A DNA stretch of 64,000 nt from BPGX01 sp035405785 (GCA_035405785.1 DAONJS010000003.1:1-64000); one strand, 5' to 3'; shown: positions 18,869 through 28,053, counted from the first letter of the stretch. Notes: generated from the sequence alone by a model not told the origin. A program made the numbers and translations.

Positions 18869-19924
18869 TTAATCAGCACAATCAGTTGAAATAAAAGATT
18901 TGGCGGGTGTAATGCCTAATTTTAGGGCTTTTTGCCAATCTTCACAAGCCGCATCTTCTTCACGAAGCATTTGTCTTGCAATACCACGATTGTAATATGC
19001 CTGTCCGTTATCAGGGTTAAGTTCAATAGCACGGGTTGCCATTTCTTTGGCTTTTTTGTAGTCCTTTTCTTTTATATATACACCTGCTAAACCATTGTAG
19101 GCGGCAGAATTGCGAGGATCTTTTTGAATCACTTTTTCAAAGTCAGATTTTGCACCTACAATATCACCTTTTTCTAAACGCGTAGCACCACTATTGATGT
19201 AAGCAATAAAATAATTGTTGTCTAACATAATTGCTTTTGAATATGCTTCAATGGCTTTATTGTAATCTTTTTTTTGACGATAAGCAGAACCAAGATTATT
19301 GAAAATAAATGCTTGGTTGGGGGCATATTTGGCGGCTAATTCGTAGTTTTTAATGGCATTATCAATATCATTTTTCATTAAATAAGTAGATGCTAAATCA
19401 TTGTAGGCATAAGCATAATCTGATTTTGACTGAATGGCTTTTTGATAATAACTGAGTGCTTTGTCATAATCCTGATAATTAAAATATAACATTCCTAAAT
19501 AATAATTCGCTTCTGCATGATTAGGATTGATAACTAATGTTTTGAGTAATGTTTGTTCCAAACTATCTTTTTGATTTTGGTGAAAAAATATCAATGATTT
19601 TGTGAAATAATATTCATCTGATGGTTTTAATTGAATGGCTTGATTGATGTCTTTAAGTGCTTCAGGGTAATTCTTTAATTGTATGTAGCAAAGTGATCTG
19701 TTGTAATATGCTTTTTCAAAATTCGGCATATTTTGCAATGCTTGCGTGAACAATTGAATAGCCATTGATGGATTATTATTGTTCAAATAATTTAATCCAG
19801 AATTATAATCGTTTTGAGCAATTTGTTCAGGTGTAAGATTAGCGGCAATTTTTACGGTATCAGATTGTGAATAAGAGAAAATGCTAAAACATAAAATTGA
19901 GATAGTCAGTATAACATTTTTCAT
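18869..19924 (-). CDS. Exported tetratricopeptide-repeat protein
   Basis: 351 residues from ATG 19924 (signal peptide MKNVILTISILCFSIFSYSQ). The frame stays open to 19993, but that extension runs through a hairpin repeat and over the -7 box at 19939-19946. About nine TPR units fill residues 35-345, with the usual Ala/Gly/Tyr pattern (AYYNRSLCYIQLKNYPEALKD, AYNDLASTYLMKNDIDNAIK, AYYNRGIARQMLREEDAACE). A periplasmic scaffold is likely. It is the first gene of an operon with the PorE-like OmpA protein, so an envelope or T9SS assembly role is plausible; no enzymatic motif is present. Confidence 0.85.
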   Translation of the reverse strand: MKNVILTISILCFSIFSYSQSDTVKIAANLTPEQIAQNDYNSGLNYLNNNNPSMAIQLFTQALQNMPNFEKAYYNRSLCYIQLKNYPEALKDINQAIQLKPSDEYYFTKSLIFFHQNQKDSLEQTLLKTLVINPNHAEANYYLGMLYFNYQDYDKALSYYQKAIQSKSDYAYAYNDLASTYLMKNDIDNAIKNYELAAKYAPNQAFIFNNLGSAYRQKKDYNKAIEAYSKAIMLDNNYFIAYINSGATRLEKGDIVGAKSDFEKVIQKDPRNSAAYNGLAGVYIKEKDYKKAKEMATRAIELNPDNGQAYYNRGIARQMLREEDAACEDWQKALKLGITPAKSFISTDCAD

Positions 19925-19938
19925 AAAAAATTTTTTTG

Positions 19939-19946
19939 CAAATATA
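19939..19946 (-). promoter_or_regulatory. -7 box for TPR-ompA operon
   Basis: The plus strand reads CAAATATA, i.e. TATATTTG in the transcribed direction, 14 bases before the ATG at 19924. This fixes the start against the longer open frame. Confidence 0.65.
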
Positions 19947-19963
19947 CATAATTTATTTTTTAG

Positions 19964-20006
19964 TGCCGACGCTATCGGTCGGCATGCTGACATTTATCGT
20001 CAGCAT
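19964..20006. repeat. Two back-to-back 7-bp-stem, 7-base-loop hairpins
   Basis: TGCCGAC-GCTATCG-GTCGGCA (19964-19984) is followed directly by TGCTGAC-ATTTATC-GTCAGCA (19985-20005), then TTTTA. The stems differ by a compensated C-G/T-A pair. Related hairpins occur at 32161-32216 and 36971-36989. Confidence 0.7.
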
Positions 20007-20030
20007 TTTAAGTGTTTAGTTTTAAGTTAC

Positions 20031-20118
20031 TCGTCATTGCGAGGGCTTTAGCCCGAAGCAATCTCGTAATTGTTTGGATAATTCTTTTGAGATTGCTTCA
20101 CTTTGCTCGCAATGACGA
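20031..20118. repeat. MITE-like 88-bp palindromic element, copy 1
   Basis: Terminal inverted repeats TCGTCATTGCGAG and CTCGCAATGACGA are perfect here. Each half is itself a stem-loop (ATTGC..GCAAT); the left half carries the inner stem GGGC-TTTA-GCCC. No coding capacity. Copies 2 and 3 are at 22553 and 36847. Confidence 0.85.
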
Positions 20119-20170
20119 CAGAACTGAAAATCTATTGTGAGATGCTTGGTTTTAATTGAAATGCAGTTTT

Positions 20171-21541
20171 TCAAAATTGAAAATAGATAAATGGTTTTGA
20201 GTGGAAGTTTCCAAATACAAAAATGCCGATGATTAATATTACATAAAATGCTTCACGAAAATAATTTTTCAACTTTAAAATTTGCACATTATTTGTTTCT
20301 TCACTGATTTCCTTCATAAATAAAAAAATTACCATTAACCATCCAAAATACCAGAAAACTTTGTCATTGTAATTTGAGATGTTTTTAAAATGAAAACTCC
20401 AGTCCTGAAAGAAATTTGAATAAGCATTTGATAAACTTGAAATATCAGGACATCTGAAAGCAAGCATTGATATGCTATGAAATAAAAGTAAATAAACATT
20501 TCCAAAAATAGTTTTAATCCACTTGCTATTTATCCAGAAAAAATGTTCCAGTAAAAAGAAAATACCATGAAATGCTCCCCATATAATAAAAGTGTAATTT
20601 GCACCATGCCAGAACCCGCTGATTACAAAAGTTAGAAAAATATTGAGAATCCATCTTTTTGTGCTTACTCTGTTTCCACCTAATGAAATGTATAAATAAT
20701 CTCTAAACCAGGTAGTAACACTGATATGATTTCTGCTCCAAAATTCTTTAATACTTTTTGATAAGAAAGGTCTTATCCAGTTGATAGATAAATTGACATT
20801 AAATAATTTTGCAATACCAGTGGCAATATCTGAATAACCGCTAAAATCACAATATACCTGCACTGCAAATAAAAATCCTGCTAATATTGTTTCCCATCCA
20901 TTTAATTCTGCAATATGTTGATAGGCAGGTGTTACTATATAATCTAAATTATCTGCAATGACCATTTTTTTGAAATATCCCCAAACACACCATCGCAAAG
21001 CATCCCACCATTGGATATCTTTGAAATAGGTAATTTTTTTTAGTTGTGGCATTAATGAGTAATAGCGAACAACAGGTCCTGCAACCATGTGCGGAAAGAA
21101 AGATACATACAACAAAAATTCTGCAAAAGTATCATCAGGACGATATTTTGAGCGATACACATCAATTACATAACTCATAGATTGAAAAGTATAGAATGAT
21201 AAACCGACTGGTATTGCCCATTGATAAGTCCAATCAGTGTTTTGAAAAATACTTACAAAGAAGTTTCCATATTTAAATATTCCAAGTATCAATAAATTCA
21301 TTGAGATACTAATCCATAAGAATAATTTTTTATTTTGTGGATGTTTCAATATCTGCTGAACTGCCCAAAAATCAATGATTGTGGTAAGTAATAATAAAAA
21401 AACATACCACCATTCAAAACAAGCATAAAAATAAATGGATGCTAATAGTAAAAAATATTTTCTCCATTTTTCTGGAATGGTCCAATAAATTACCCATACA
21501 ATCACTAAAAAAATAACGAATGGCAATGAATTAAACAACAT
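20171..21541 (-). CDS. MBOAT-family O-acyltransferase (AlgI/PatA-like)
   Basis: 456 residues with about ten to twelve membrane segments. MBOAT hallmarks: the N-terminal MLFNSLPFVIFLVIVWVIYW segment, the GLSFYTFQSMSYVIDVYR motif near residue 110, the ARG-type loop around FWSRNHISVTTWFRDYLYI, and the catalytic His in FVISGFWHGANYTFIIWG. Such proteins move acetyl or acyl groups across the inner membrane onto exopolysaccharide, peptidoglycan or LPS with a partner SGNH/AlgX-type protein. No partner is encoded next to it, so the acceptor is unknown. The gene follows the fructosamine-kinase-like gene by 3 bases, so they are co-transcribed. It is about the normal length for the family. Confidence 0.88.
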   Translation of the reverse strand: MLFNSLPFVIFLVIVWVIYWTIPEKWRKYFLLLASIYFYACFEWWYVFLLLLTTIIDFWAVQQILKHPQNKKLFLWISISMNLLILGIFKYGNFFVSIFQNTDWTYQWAIPVGLSFYTFQSMSYVIDVYRSKYRPDDTFAEFLLYVSFFPHMVAGPVVRYYSLMPQLKKITYFKDIQWWDALRWCVWGYFKKMVIADNLDYIVTPAYQHIAELNGWETILAGFLFAVQVYCDFSGYSDIATGIAKLFNVNLSINWIRPFLSKSIKEFWSRNHISVTTWFRDYLYISLGGNRVSTKRWILNIFLTFVISGFWHGANYTFIIWGAFHGIFFLLEHFFWINSKWIKTIFGNVYLLLFHSISMLAFRCPDISSLSNAYSNFFQDWSFHFKNISNYNDKVFWYFGWLMVIFLFMKEISEETNNVQILKLKNYFREAFYVILIIGIFVFGNFHSKPFIYFQF

Positions 21542-21544
21542 TGA

Positions 21545-22396
21545 TTAAAACTTTTTGATAATGCTTTTAATGTCGTAAATATAGGAATAACCAAATAAAA
21601 CAGCATGCACCAGTAATGGATACAAATTGCAAACAGGTATTCTTTCTTTAAAGTATTTTTCTAACGGGTAGACAGATTGATATCCCGCATAAAAATCATC
21701 ATCAGGATGTCCAAATAAATTCAGCATTGCAATATCCATTTCTCTGAAACCAAAATAACAGGCAGGATCAAAAACAGCCACACCTCTTGTGGTATTCATT
21801 CTGTTGCCTGTCCATAAATCTCCGTGAAGCAGTGATGGCGGTTCAACTGGAAATATTTTTTCTAATTTTGAATAAAGATTTTCAAAGGACTTTATATCAG
21901 AATGAAAAAGTAATTTTTTATCATAACAATTTTTTACCAGCGGTTCTAATCTTTGGGTTACAAAAAAATCAATCCAGTTTTTAAGTTGTGTATTTTTTTG
22001 GGGCAAACTTCCAATGTAGTTATCTTGAAACCATCCAAAGAATGAATTTGTATTTTTGTGTAATTCTGCTAAATGCTTACCTAAATTATATTCAAAGTAT
22101 TTGTCTTCACCAGTTTTTTCAAGATATTCAATGATTAAGCAAGCATAATCATTATCAACATATAAATGATAAACTTCAGGAATTATTAGTCCTGATTTGT
22201 TTTGTAGATATTCTAAATTAAATTTTTCTTGTTCAAAGTTATATTTAAAATTAGATGAATTAAGTTTGATAAAAAATCTTTGTTGATTGATAAGTTCTAC
22301 ATAATAAGTTTGATTAATACTTCCACCTCCTATTGAATGTATTGATTTTATGGGTGTATCAAATATATTTGAAAATATCTTTGATATGATTTTCAT
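21545..22396 (-). CDS. Fructosamine-3-kinase family protein
   Basis: 283 residues, complete. Protein-kinase-like fold with a nucleotide loop SIGGGSINQTYYVEL (residues ~21-35), the ATP-contacting Lys in RFFIKLNSSN, the catalytic loop LLHGDLWTGNRM with Asp and Asn, and the metal motif FDPACYFGFREMDIAM. These match the FN3K/FN3K-related family, which phosphorylates ketosamines (Amadori products) on glycated proteins or ribulosamines so that they fall off. Cytoplasmic, no signal. It is the first gene of a two-gene operon with the MBOAT protein, which looks functionally unrelated. No clear -7 box is visible upstream, where MITE copy 2 begins ~155 bases away. Confidence 0.88.
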   Translation of the reverse strand: MKIISKIFSNIFDTPIKSIHSIGGGSINQTYYVELINQQRFFIKLNSSNFKYNFEQEKFNLEYLQNKSGLIIPEVYHLYVDNDYACLIIEYLEKTGEDKYFEYNLGKHLAELHKNTNSFFGWFQDNYIGSLPQKNTQLKNWIDFFVTQRLEPLVKNCYDKKLLFHSDIKSFENLYSKLEKIFPVEPPSLLHGDLWTGNRMNTTRGVAVFDPACYFGFREMDIAMLNLFGHPDDDFYAGYQSVYPLEKYFKERIPVCNLYPLLVHAVLFGYSYIYDIKSIIKKF

Positions 22397-22552
22397 TTGA
22401 AATTGTTTTAATTTTTTTGTGGTCAGTTAGAAATTCTGAAAGAGTTTGCTCATTCCTTTTTTTGCTTGTTTGCAATCAAATTCGTTTCATAATGATTAAG
22501 TAATGTTGTGCAATGATAATGAGAAATCTTTAATGACATTAAATGAATAAAG

Positions 22553-22639
22553 TCGTCATTGCGAGGACGCAGTCCGAAGCAATCTCGAAAGTGATGAGGA
22601 ATATACATATGAGTTTGCTTCGCTTTGCTCGTAATGACG
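22553..22639. repeat. MITE-like palindromic element, copy 2
   Basis: TCGTCATTGCGAG..CTCGTAATGACG, 87 bp, inner stem GGAC-GCA-GTCC. A further half copy (TTGCTTCGCTCGCAATCACG) follows near 22660-22679. The whole 385-base gap 22397-22781 holds only this element, AT-rich DNA and the region upstream of lepB; a 84-codon open frame through it is a repeat artefact. Confidence 0.85.
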
Positions 22640-22781
22640 GGGCAAAATTTGAGATTTTTTGCTTCGCTCGCAATCACGATAAAAATATATAGTATAAATT
22701 TCATTAGGTTTAGATATTCAAATAAACAAAAAACAAAATAAATAAGAATTTTTATTCATTTTTGCCGCAAAATTAAATGTT

Positions 22782-24593
22782 ATGGGTAATACAATTTTTT
22801 TGATTTTGACTTTTCTTTCATTTTTTGGAATAGCAAAGATATTTAAAGTTTGTAATGTGCCTGTATGGAATGCTTTCATTCCTATTCATAATTTTTACAA
22901 GTTATCAAAATTATTAGGAAAGCCATGGTGGTGGTCATTAATAATGATAGTGCCTGGTGTAAATTTGATAATGTGGGGTGTGTATGGATTTAATACTGCA
23001 AGAGCCATTGATAAAACTAAAACATTTGATTTATTAATAGCATCATTATTACCGCCATTGTTTTTTATAGAATTGATTTTTGAAAAAGAAATAAAATTTG
23101 TTGGATTAAGTAAATATCAACCAGAGCCATCAAAATTTATTAGAGAATGGGTAGATCCAATTGTATTTGCAACCATTGCGGCATCAATTATTCGCACATT
23201 TTTTATTGAAGCATTTACAATTCCAACATCATCGTTAGAAAAAACATTAATGGTTGGAGATTTTTTGTTTGTAAATAAACTGGCATATGGACCAAGGATT
23301 CCGCAAACTGTTATTGCATTTCCTTTTTCACATCATACTTTGATAGGCACAAATTCTGTTCCTGCTTATGTGGATTGGGTAAAACTACCATATATGCGAA
23401 TACCAGTTGGTGGAAAAGTAGAAAGAAATGAAATAGTTGTATTTAATTATCCTGATGGTGATACTGTTATTCAAAATATGCAGGATATAAGTTACTATCA
23501 AGCAGTGCGGCTTATAGCAATGTTAATGAAAAATGAAGATGTGCAATCAGGAAAAAATATATCAGATGAAAATTATTATCATCGCAAGGCATGGGAATAT
23601 GTTCATCAGCCCAATAATATCAATCCTTTGAATAATCAGCCATTTGGAAAAATTGTAGCAAGACCTGTAGATAAAAGAGAGCATTATGTAAAAAGATGTG
23701 TAGCTATTGCAGGCGATACACTTGAAATAAAAGATGGCATTATTTACATTAATGGAAAAGAACAACCAACGCCAGAACACGCACAGTTCAAGTATTATGT
23801 AACAACAAAAGGAGCATTATTTGGCGAGAGAATGGAAGTGAATGGCAGAATTGTTTTGAGCAATTTTAATTTGTTAGATCAACTGGATATTTATGTGAGT
23901 GAAGGTGATTTAATTCAATCCAAACAAGATACTTGTGTGTATTTATTAACGATGCAAAAAAGCACTGTTGAAAAGGTTAAACAATTAGAAGGTGTTATTT
24001 CTGTTGAAAGAAAAATTGATCCAAAAGGTCAAAGAGATATTACAGTATTTCCTCACAATGAAAAATTTGCATGGAATAATGACAACTTTGGACCATTGCC
24101 TATTCCACATAATGGAATGACTATAAAGATGGATAGCACAAATTATATTTTGTATAGAACAATTTTGACAACTTATGATGACTTTGGAAAAGTTCATCAG
24201 GTGGAAATGAAAAATGGAAAGGTATATTATGATGGACAGCCCATTGATACTTATACATTCAAACAAGATTATTACTGGATGATGGGAGATAATAGACACA
24301 ATAGTGCTGATTCAAGAAGTTGGGGATTTGTGCCATTTGATCATATTGTTGGTGAGCCATTCTTTATTTGGTTTAGTATGAAGTATGCAGAAAACAATCC
24401 TGTAAGTGGAAAATCAGTAATAGGTTCATTATTCAAAAACTCACAAGATGGAAAATTTAGATGGGAAAGATTTTTGTGTTATGTAGGACACAATGGTTTA
24501 GTATCGTTGAAAATTCCTATTTTATCATTGATATTTGGAATATGGGCATACAATAAGTGGAAAAAAAGAAAATCATCAGTGAAGAAAAAATAG
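22782..24593 (+). CDS. lepB: Signal peptidase I, large Bacteroidota form
   Basis: 603 residues. It cleaves signal peptides of exported proteins on the periplasmic face of the inner membrane. Residues 1-100 form a multi-helix DUF5684-like membrane domain; a further segment (~126-145) leads into the catalytic domain. Catalytic Ser151 is in IPTSSLEKTLMVGD, the general base Lys304 in HYVKRCVAIAGD, and the C-terminal box is MMGDNRHNSADSRSWGFVP. The long insert between the Ser and Lys boxes and a second insert (FPHNEKFAWNNDNFGPLPIP) are usual in this phylum. It heads a cluster with a degenerate paralogue and wbqC. The nearest -7-like sequence is CATTTTTG (22758 area), one base off consensus. Confidence 0.93.
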   Translation: MGNTIFLILTFLSFFGIAKIFKVCNVPVWNAFIPIHNFYKLSKLLGKPWWWSLIMIVPGVNLIMWGVYGFNTARAIDKTKTFDLLIASLLPPLFFIELIFEKEIKFVGLSKYQPEPSKFIREWVDPIVFATIAASIIRTFFIEAFTIPTSSLEKTLMVGDFLFVNKLAYGPRIPQTVIAFPFSHHTLIGTNSVPAYVDWVKLPYMRIPVGGKVERNEIVVFNYPDGDTVIQNMQDISYYQAVRLIAMLMKNEDVQSGKNISDENYYHRKAWEYVHQPNNINPLNNQPFGKIVARPVDKREHYVKRCVAIAGDTLEIKDGIIYINGKEQPTPEHAQFKYYVTTKGALFGERMEVNGRIVLSNFNLLDQLDIYVSEGDLIQSKQDTCVYLLTMQKSTVEKVKQLEGVISVERKIDPKGQRDITVFPHNEKFAWNNDNFGPLPIPHNGMTIKMDSTNYILYRTILTTYDDFGKVHQVEMKNGKVYYDGQPIDTYTFKQDYYWMMGDNRHNSADSRSWGFVPFDHIVGEPFFIWFSMKYAENNPVSGKSVIGSLFKNSQDGKFRWERFLCYVGHNGLVSLKIPILSLIFGIWAYNKWKKRKSSVKKK

Positions 24594-24606
24594 ATTATAG
24601 AAAAAT

Positions 24607-24637
24607 TTTGTAGAGTGGTGTAGAAAGTGTATATTTG
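24607..24637 (+). promoter_or_regulatory. Promoter of the lepB paralogue (-33 and -7 boxes)
   Basis: TTTG at 24607-24610, a 19-base spacer, then TATATTTG at 24630-24637; both boxes match consensus. Only 7 bases separate the -7 box from the ATG at 24645, implying a leader of only a few bases or none. Confidence 0.7.
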
Positions 24638-24644
24638 CAATAAG

Positions 24645-25493
24645 ATGAAAAAATTTGTTAATGAATTTACCATTGCTGTATCATTGTTTGTATTAGTATG
24701 GTTGAGTATTGGAATAATCCGAATGCCTGCACTTGATATGAAAAATACTATTCAAAAAGGCGATGTATTAGTGTTTAGAAAATTTTTACTTTATCCAGAT
24801 CATAATGATATAGTAATTTACAAAAGTGATTATTTTCAGGAAAGCGATTCATCAGAAAATTCAAGGTATTTATTTGTTCAAAGAATAATTGGTTTACCCG
24901 GAGATACTATTTTAATTGATAGTAATGAAGTGTTTGTAAATGGAAAAAAAGAGATATTTAGAGAGGATTATCAAAAAAATTATTTTATTCAATTAGTGGA
25001 TAGCATTGAAAAATTTAAATATTTAGATAGCATTATTCAGGAAAAAGCATTGATTTCAAAGAAAATAGAATACTCGGTAAGTATTTCACAAAGGTTATAC
25101 AAGCAATTGATGAAAGATACAAATGTTTTAGGGATTTCTTATGATTATGATAATCCTGCGATATTTCAGGAAGATATTTTTCCACACAATGAAAAATTTA
25201 AGTGGTCAAAACATTTTTGGGGACCATTGTATTTGCCTAAAAAAGGGGATGTCATTAAACTAAACAAAGAAAATGTTTATTTGTATTATTACATTATTCA
25301 AAAGGAAGAAAAATTAGCCAGAATACAGAATGATAGTTTGTTTATTGGAAACAAATATGTAAGTGAATATAAATTCAAAGAAGATTATTATTTTGTGTTG
25401 GGTGATAATAGAGATAATGCTATTGATAGCAGGTATTTTGGACCGATTAAAAGAAAGGATATTGTTGGTATTGTATTTTGGATAATAAATTAG
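24645..25493 (+). CDS. Signal peptidase I paralogue lacking the Ser/Lys dyad
   Basis: 282 residues from ATG 24645 (an upstream GTG at 24627 lies inside the promoter). One N-terminal membrane segment (FTIAVSLFVLVWLSIGII) and the S26 fold: IRMPALDMKNTIQKGD aligns with the Ser box, FVQRIIGLPGD with the Lys box, and VLGDNRDNAIDSRYFGPI with the C-terminal box. The catalytic Ser is replaced by Asp31 and the Lys by Gln79, so peptidase activity by the known mechanism is not expected. The FPHNEKFKW..FWGPLYLP insert shows descent from the same ancestor as the upstream lepB. It could be a chaperone, a substrate receptor or a partner of the active enzyme; this is inference. WbqC follows 8 bases later. 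Confidence 0.85.
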   Translation: MKKFVNEFTIAVSLFVLVWLSIGIIRMPALDMKNTIQKGDVLVFRKFLLYPDHNDIVIYKSDYFQESDSSENSRYLFVQRIIGLPGDTILIDSNEVFVNGKKEIFREDYQKNYFIQLVDSIEKFKYLDSIIQEKALISKKIEYSVSISQRLYKQLMKDTNVLGISYDYDNPAIFQEDIFPHNEKFKWSKHFWGPLYLPKKGDVIKLNKENVYLYYYIIQKEEKLARIQNDSLFIGNKYVSEYKFKEDYYFVLGDNRDNAIDSRYFGPIKRKDIVGIVFWIIN

Positions 25494-25501
25494 TTGTAAT
25501 T

Positions 25502-26122
25502 ATGAGTATTCCTGTTTTTTCTACACAATATTTTGGAAGTATATGGTATTATTTTGAAATGTGTAAATATCAGCAAATACAGATAGAATCAAAAGAATAT
25601 TTTATTAAACAAACATTTAGAAACAGGACTATTATCTTAACAGCAAATGGTCAAATGAAATTAATAGTGCCATTAGTTCATCAATCAAATAAAGAAATTA
25701 TTGAACACAAAGAAATATGTTACAAAGAAAAATGGTATAAAAAACATTACACAGCCATTGTTTCTGCATATAAGAATTCTGCGTATTTTGAGTATTACTA
25801 TGATGATTTAGTAAGTTGGTTAATAAAACCAGAGTTTAAGAAATTGTTTGAGATGAACAATTTTATTTTGAAGAATGTGATGAAAGTTTTAGATTTAAAT
25901 ATTCAAGTTGATTATACAACAGAATATAAAATTGATGTTGAAAAAGATTACAGAAATTTTTTTGATGATGAAACAATTAATTTACCAGATGCTTTGAAAA
26001 AGCCCTATTTACAAGTATTTTCAGATAGATTTGAATTTCAGGAAAATTTAAGTGTTTTAGATTTAATTTTTAATTTAGGTCCATTAGCGAAAGAATATCT
26101 GAAAGGGGAATACATTTTTTAA
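25502..26122 (+). CDS. WbqC-like family protein
   Basis: 206 residues from ATG 25502; an in-frame TTG at 25478 would overlap the preceding gene. WbqC-like family features: opening IPVFSTQYFGSIWYYFEMCKY, central RTIILTANGQMKLIVPLVHQ, and EKWYKKHYTAIVSAYKNSAYFEYY. WbqC homologues lie in O-antigen clusters and here beside lepB, but no reaction is established for them. No signal peptide, so cytoplasmic. It is the last gene of the lepB cluster and is followed by a short AATATTC tandem repeat. The lepB-lepB-wbqC order recurs in other Bacteroidota, which points to an envelope job. Confidence 0.8.
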   Translation: MSIPVFSTQYFGSIWYYFEMCKYQQIQIESKEYFIKQTFRNRTIILTANGQMKLIVPLVHQSNKEIIEHKEICYKEKWYKKHYTAIVSAYKNSAYFEYYYDDLVSWLIKPEFKKLFEMNNFILKNVMKVLDLNIQVDYTTEYKIDVEKDYRNFFDDETINLPDALKKPYLQVFSDRFEFQENLSVLDLIFNLGPLAKEYLKGEYIF

Positions 26123-26128
26123 TTTTTT

Positions 26129-26151
26129 AATATTCAATATTCAATATTCAA
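26129..26151. repeat. Short tandem repeat AATATTC
   Basis: AATATTC occurs three times in tandem just after wbqC. The rest of the 146-base spacer is AT-rich without a clear promoter; TATTTTTC near 26250 is one base off a -7 box. Confidence 0.5.
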
Positions 26152-26268
26152 TTTTTTGCAACATAAATAAAGTTTGATGTGCATCTAACAGTTTTATGCA
26201 ACAAATAACTTGTATTAGAATATTTTCCCAAAACAAATTAAAATTCATTATTTTTCAGCAAAAAAAAT

Positions 26269-27999
26269 ATGCAGAGGGTTGCAGATATTTTGTTTTTGAA
26301 TGATGTGATTAATAAAGACAATTTGTTGAACTATAAAGTCAATAAAGAGTGGAAATCTTTTTCTGGAAAAGAGTTTTATTCAATTACATTTCGTTTGGCT
26401 GAATATCTTTTAAGACAAGGATTGTCAAAAGGAGATAAAGTGCTTTTAATTTCAGAAAATCGCCCTGAATGGAACTTTGCTGATTTTGCTTCTCAATTAA
26501 TTGGCGTAATTACAGTGCCTGTATTTCCTAATATATCAGAACATGATTTGAGTTTTATTTTGCAGGATAGTGAGCCAAAATTATTGTTTGTTTCTAATCA
26601 ATCTATTTATAAAAAATATCAATCTTTATTTGAAAAATATTTTGGAAAAAGCATTATTACATTTTCTGAAGTTCAAGGTTTGCAAAGCATCTGGGAGGTT
26701 ATTAAAGATATTTCATTAAATCAAATTGAAAGTAAAATTAAAGACATTTTCAAAACAATTTCTACAAATGACTTGCTAACTATTTTATACACATCAGGCA
26801 CATCTGGGCAACCAAAAGGAGTAATGTTATCGCATTCTAATTTAGTTTCAAACATTTTGAATTGTCAGCACATTGCACCATTTCAAAAATACTGGAAAGC
26901 ATTGAGTTTTCTGCCATTGAATCATGTGTATGAAAGAATGGTGAATTCTTTACTTATCTATAAATCTGTTTCAATTTATTATGCAGAAGGTGTAGAAAAA
27001 GTTGTAGATAATATCAAAGAAATTAAACCACATTTGTTTGTTTCAGTGCCTCGCTTATTAGAGAGAGTATATCAAAAAATCACATCAACAAGAGATGAAT
27101 TAAAAGGTTTGAAAAAACATATTTTATCGTGGGCGATTAATTTAGCAGAGAAATATGAGTTGAATGGAAAAAATGGATGGTGGTATGAATTTCAAAGAAA
27201 AATTGCAGATAAACTTGTGTATAAAAAATGGAGAGAAGCATTGGGAGGGAATTTAGAATGTATGATTTCAGGAGGTGCAGCATTGAATCCAAAATTGGAG
27301 AGAATGTTTTTGTGTGCAAAAATTAATTGCATGCAAGGATATGGACTAACAGAAACATCGCCAGTGGTATCGGTTAATGAGTTTTATGAAAGTGGAAAGT
27401 GTATAGGAACTGTTGGATTAGTTATTCCAAATACACAGGTGAAAATTGCAGAGGATGGAGAAATTTTAGTAAAAGGTCCTGGTGTAATGATGGGCTATTA
27501 CAAGAATGAAGCGGCAACAAAAGAAGTGATTGATAATGATGGTTGGTTTCATACAGGAGATATTGGAGAATTTGTAGATGGAAAATTTTTGAAAATAACA
27601 GATAGAAAAAAAGAAATATTTAAAACGACATCAGGTAAATATATTTCGCCTGCATACATTGAAAATAAAATTAAAGAGAGTCCATTGATTGAACATTGTA
27701 TGGTGATAGGGGCAAATGAAAAATTTCCTTCTGCATTGATAGTATTGAATGTTAATAATATCCACCAAAAATTTCCTGAAAAGAAAAATTTAAATGTTGA
27801 ACAATTATCGCAGGATACTAGTATTATTAAAGAAATTGAAAAATTTATACATAATGTGAATAAACAATTAGCGGCTTATGAACAAATAAGAAATCCAAGA
27901 GTATTAAATGCATTGTGGAGTGTAGATAGCGGAGAGTTAACACCAAAAATGAGTTTAAAGAGAAAATTCATTTTAGAGAAGTATAAAGATTTTGTATAA
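26269..27999 (+). CDS. Long-chain acyl-CoA synthetase (AMP-forming)
   Basis: 576 residues. Activates fatty acids to acyl-CoA through an acyl-adenylate. Motifs of the ANL family: P-loop-like YTSGTSGQPKGVMLSHSNL (~residues 172-190), the FLPLNHVYERM segment typical of long-chain enzymes, the A5 motif GYGLTETSPVVSVN, the A7/A8 motifs GWFHTGDIGEF and LKITDRKKEIFKTTSGKYIS, and C-terminal Lys in the LTPKMSLKRK segment as the likely adenylation Lys. No signal peptide; probably associated peripherally with the inner membrane. It is a single gene between wbqC and a beta-barrel gene. The usual name is FadD/FACL15-type synthetase. Confidence 0.9.
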   Translation: MQRVADILFLNDVINKDNLLNYKVNKEWKSFSGKEFYSITFRLAEYLLRQGLSKGDKVLLISENRPEWNFADFASQLIGVITVPVFPNISEHDLSFILQDSEPKLLFVSNQSIYKKYQSLFEKYFGKSIITFSEVQGLQSIWEVIKDISLNQIESKIKDIFKTISTNDLLTILYTSGTSGQPKGVMLSHSNLVSNILNCQHIAPFQKYWKALSFLPLNHVYERMVNSLLIYKSVSIYYAEGVEKVVDNIKEIKPHLFVSVPRLLERVYQKITSTRDELKGLKKHILSWAINLAEKYELNGKNGWWYEFQRKIADKLVYKKWREALGGNLECMISGGAALNPKLERMFLCAKINCMQGYGLTETSPVVSVNEFYESGKCIGTVGLVIPNTQVKIAEDGEILVKGPGVMMGYYKNEAATKEVIDNDGWFHTGDIGEFVDGKFLKITDRKKEIFKTTSGKYISPAYIENKIKESPLIEHCMVIGANEKFPSALIVLNVNNIHQKFPEKKNLNVEQLSQDTSIIKEIEKFIHNVNKQLAAYEQIRNPRVLNALWSVDSGELTPKMSLKRKFILEKYKDFV

Positions 28000-28053
28000 A
28001 AAATTTACAGAAAAGAAGTGGAGGCAGAATAAGTTATTAAAATTATTTTTCTC

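Noticed and set aside
19925..19993. N-terminal extension of the TPR protein to 19993
   Set aside because: It spans the -7 box and a hairpin repeat, and the internal Met gives a proper signal peptide.
22450..22704. 84-codon open frame in the spacer before lepB
   Set aside because: It is a read-through of MITE copy 2; a similar peptide (PRND pattern) arises from copy 3 at 36747-36998.
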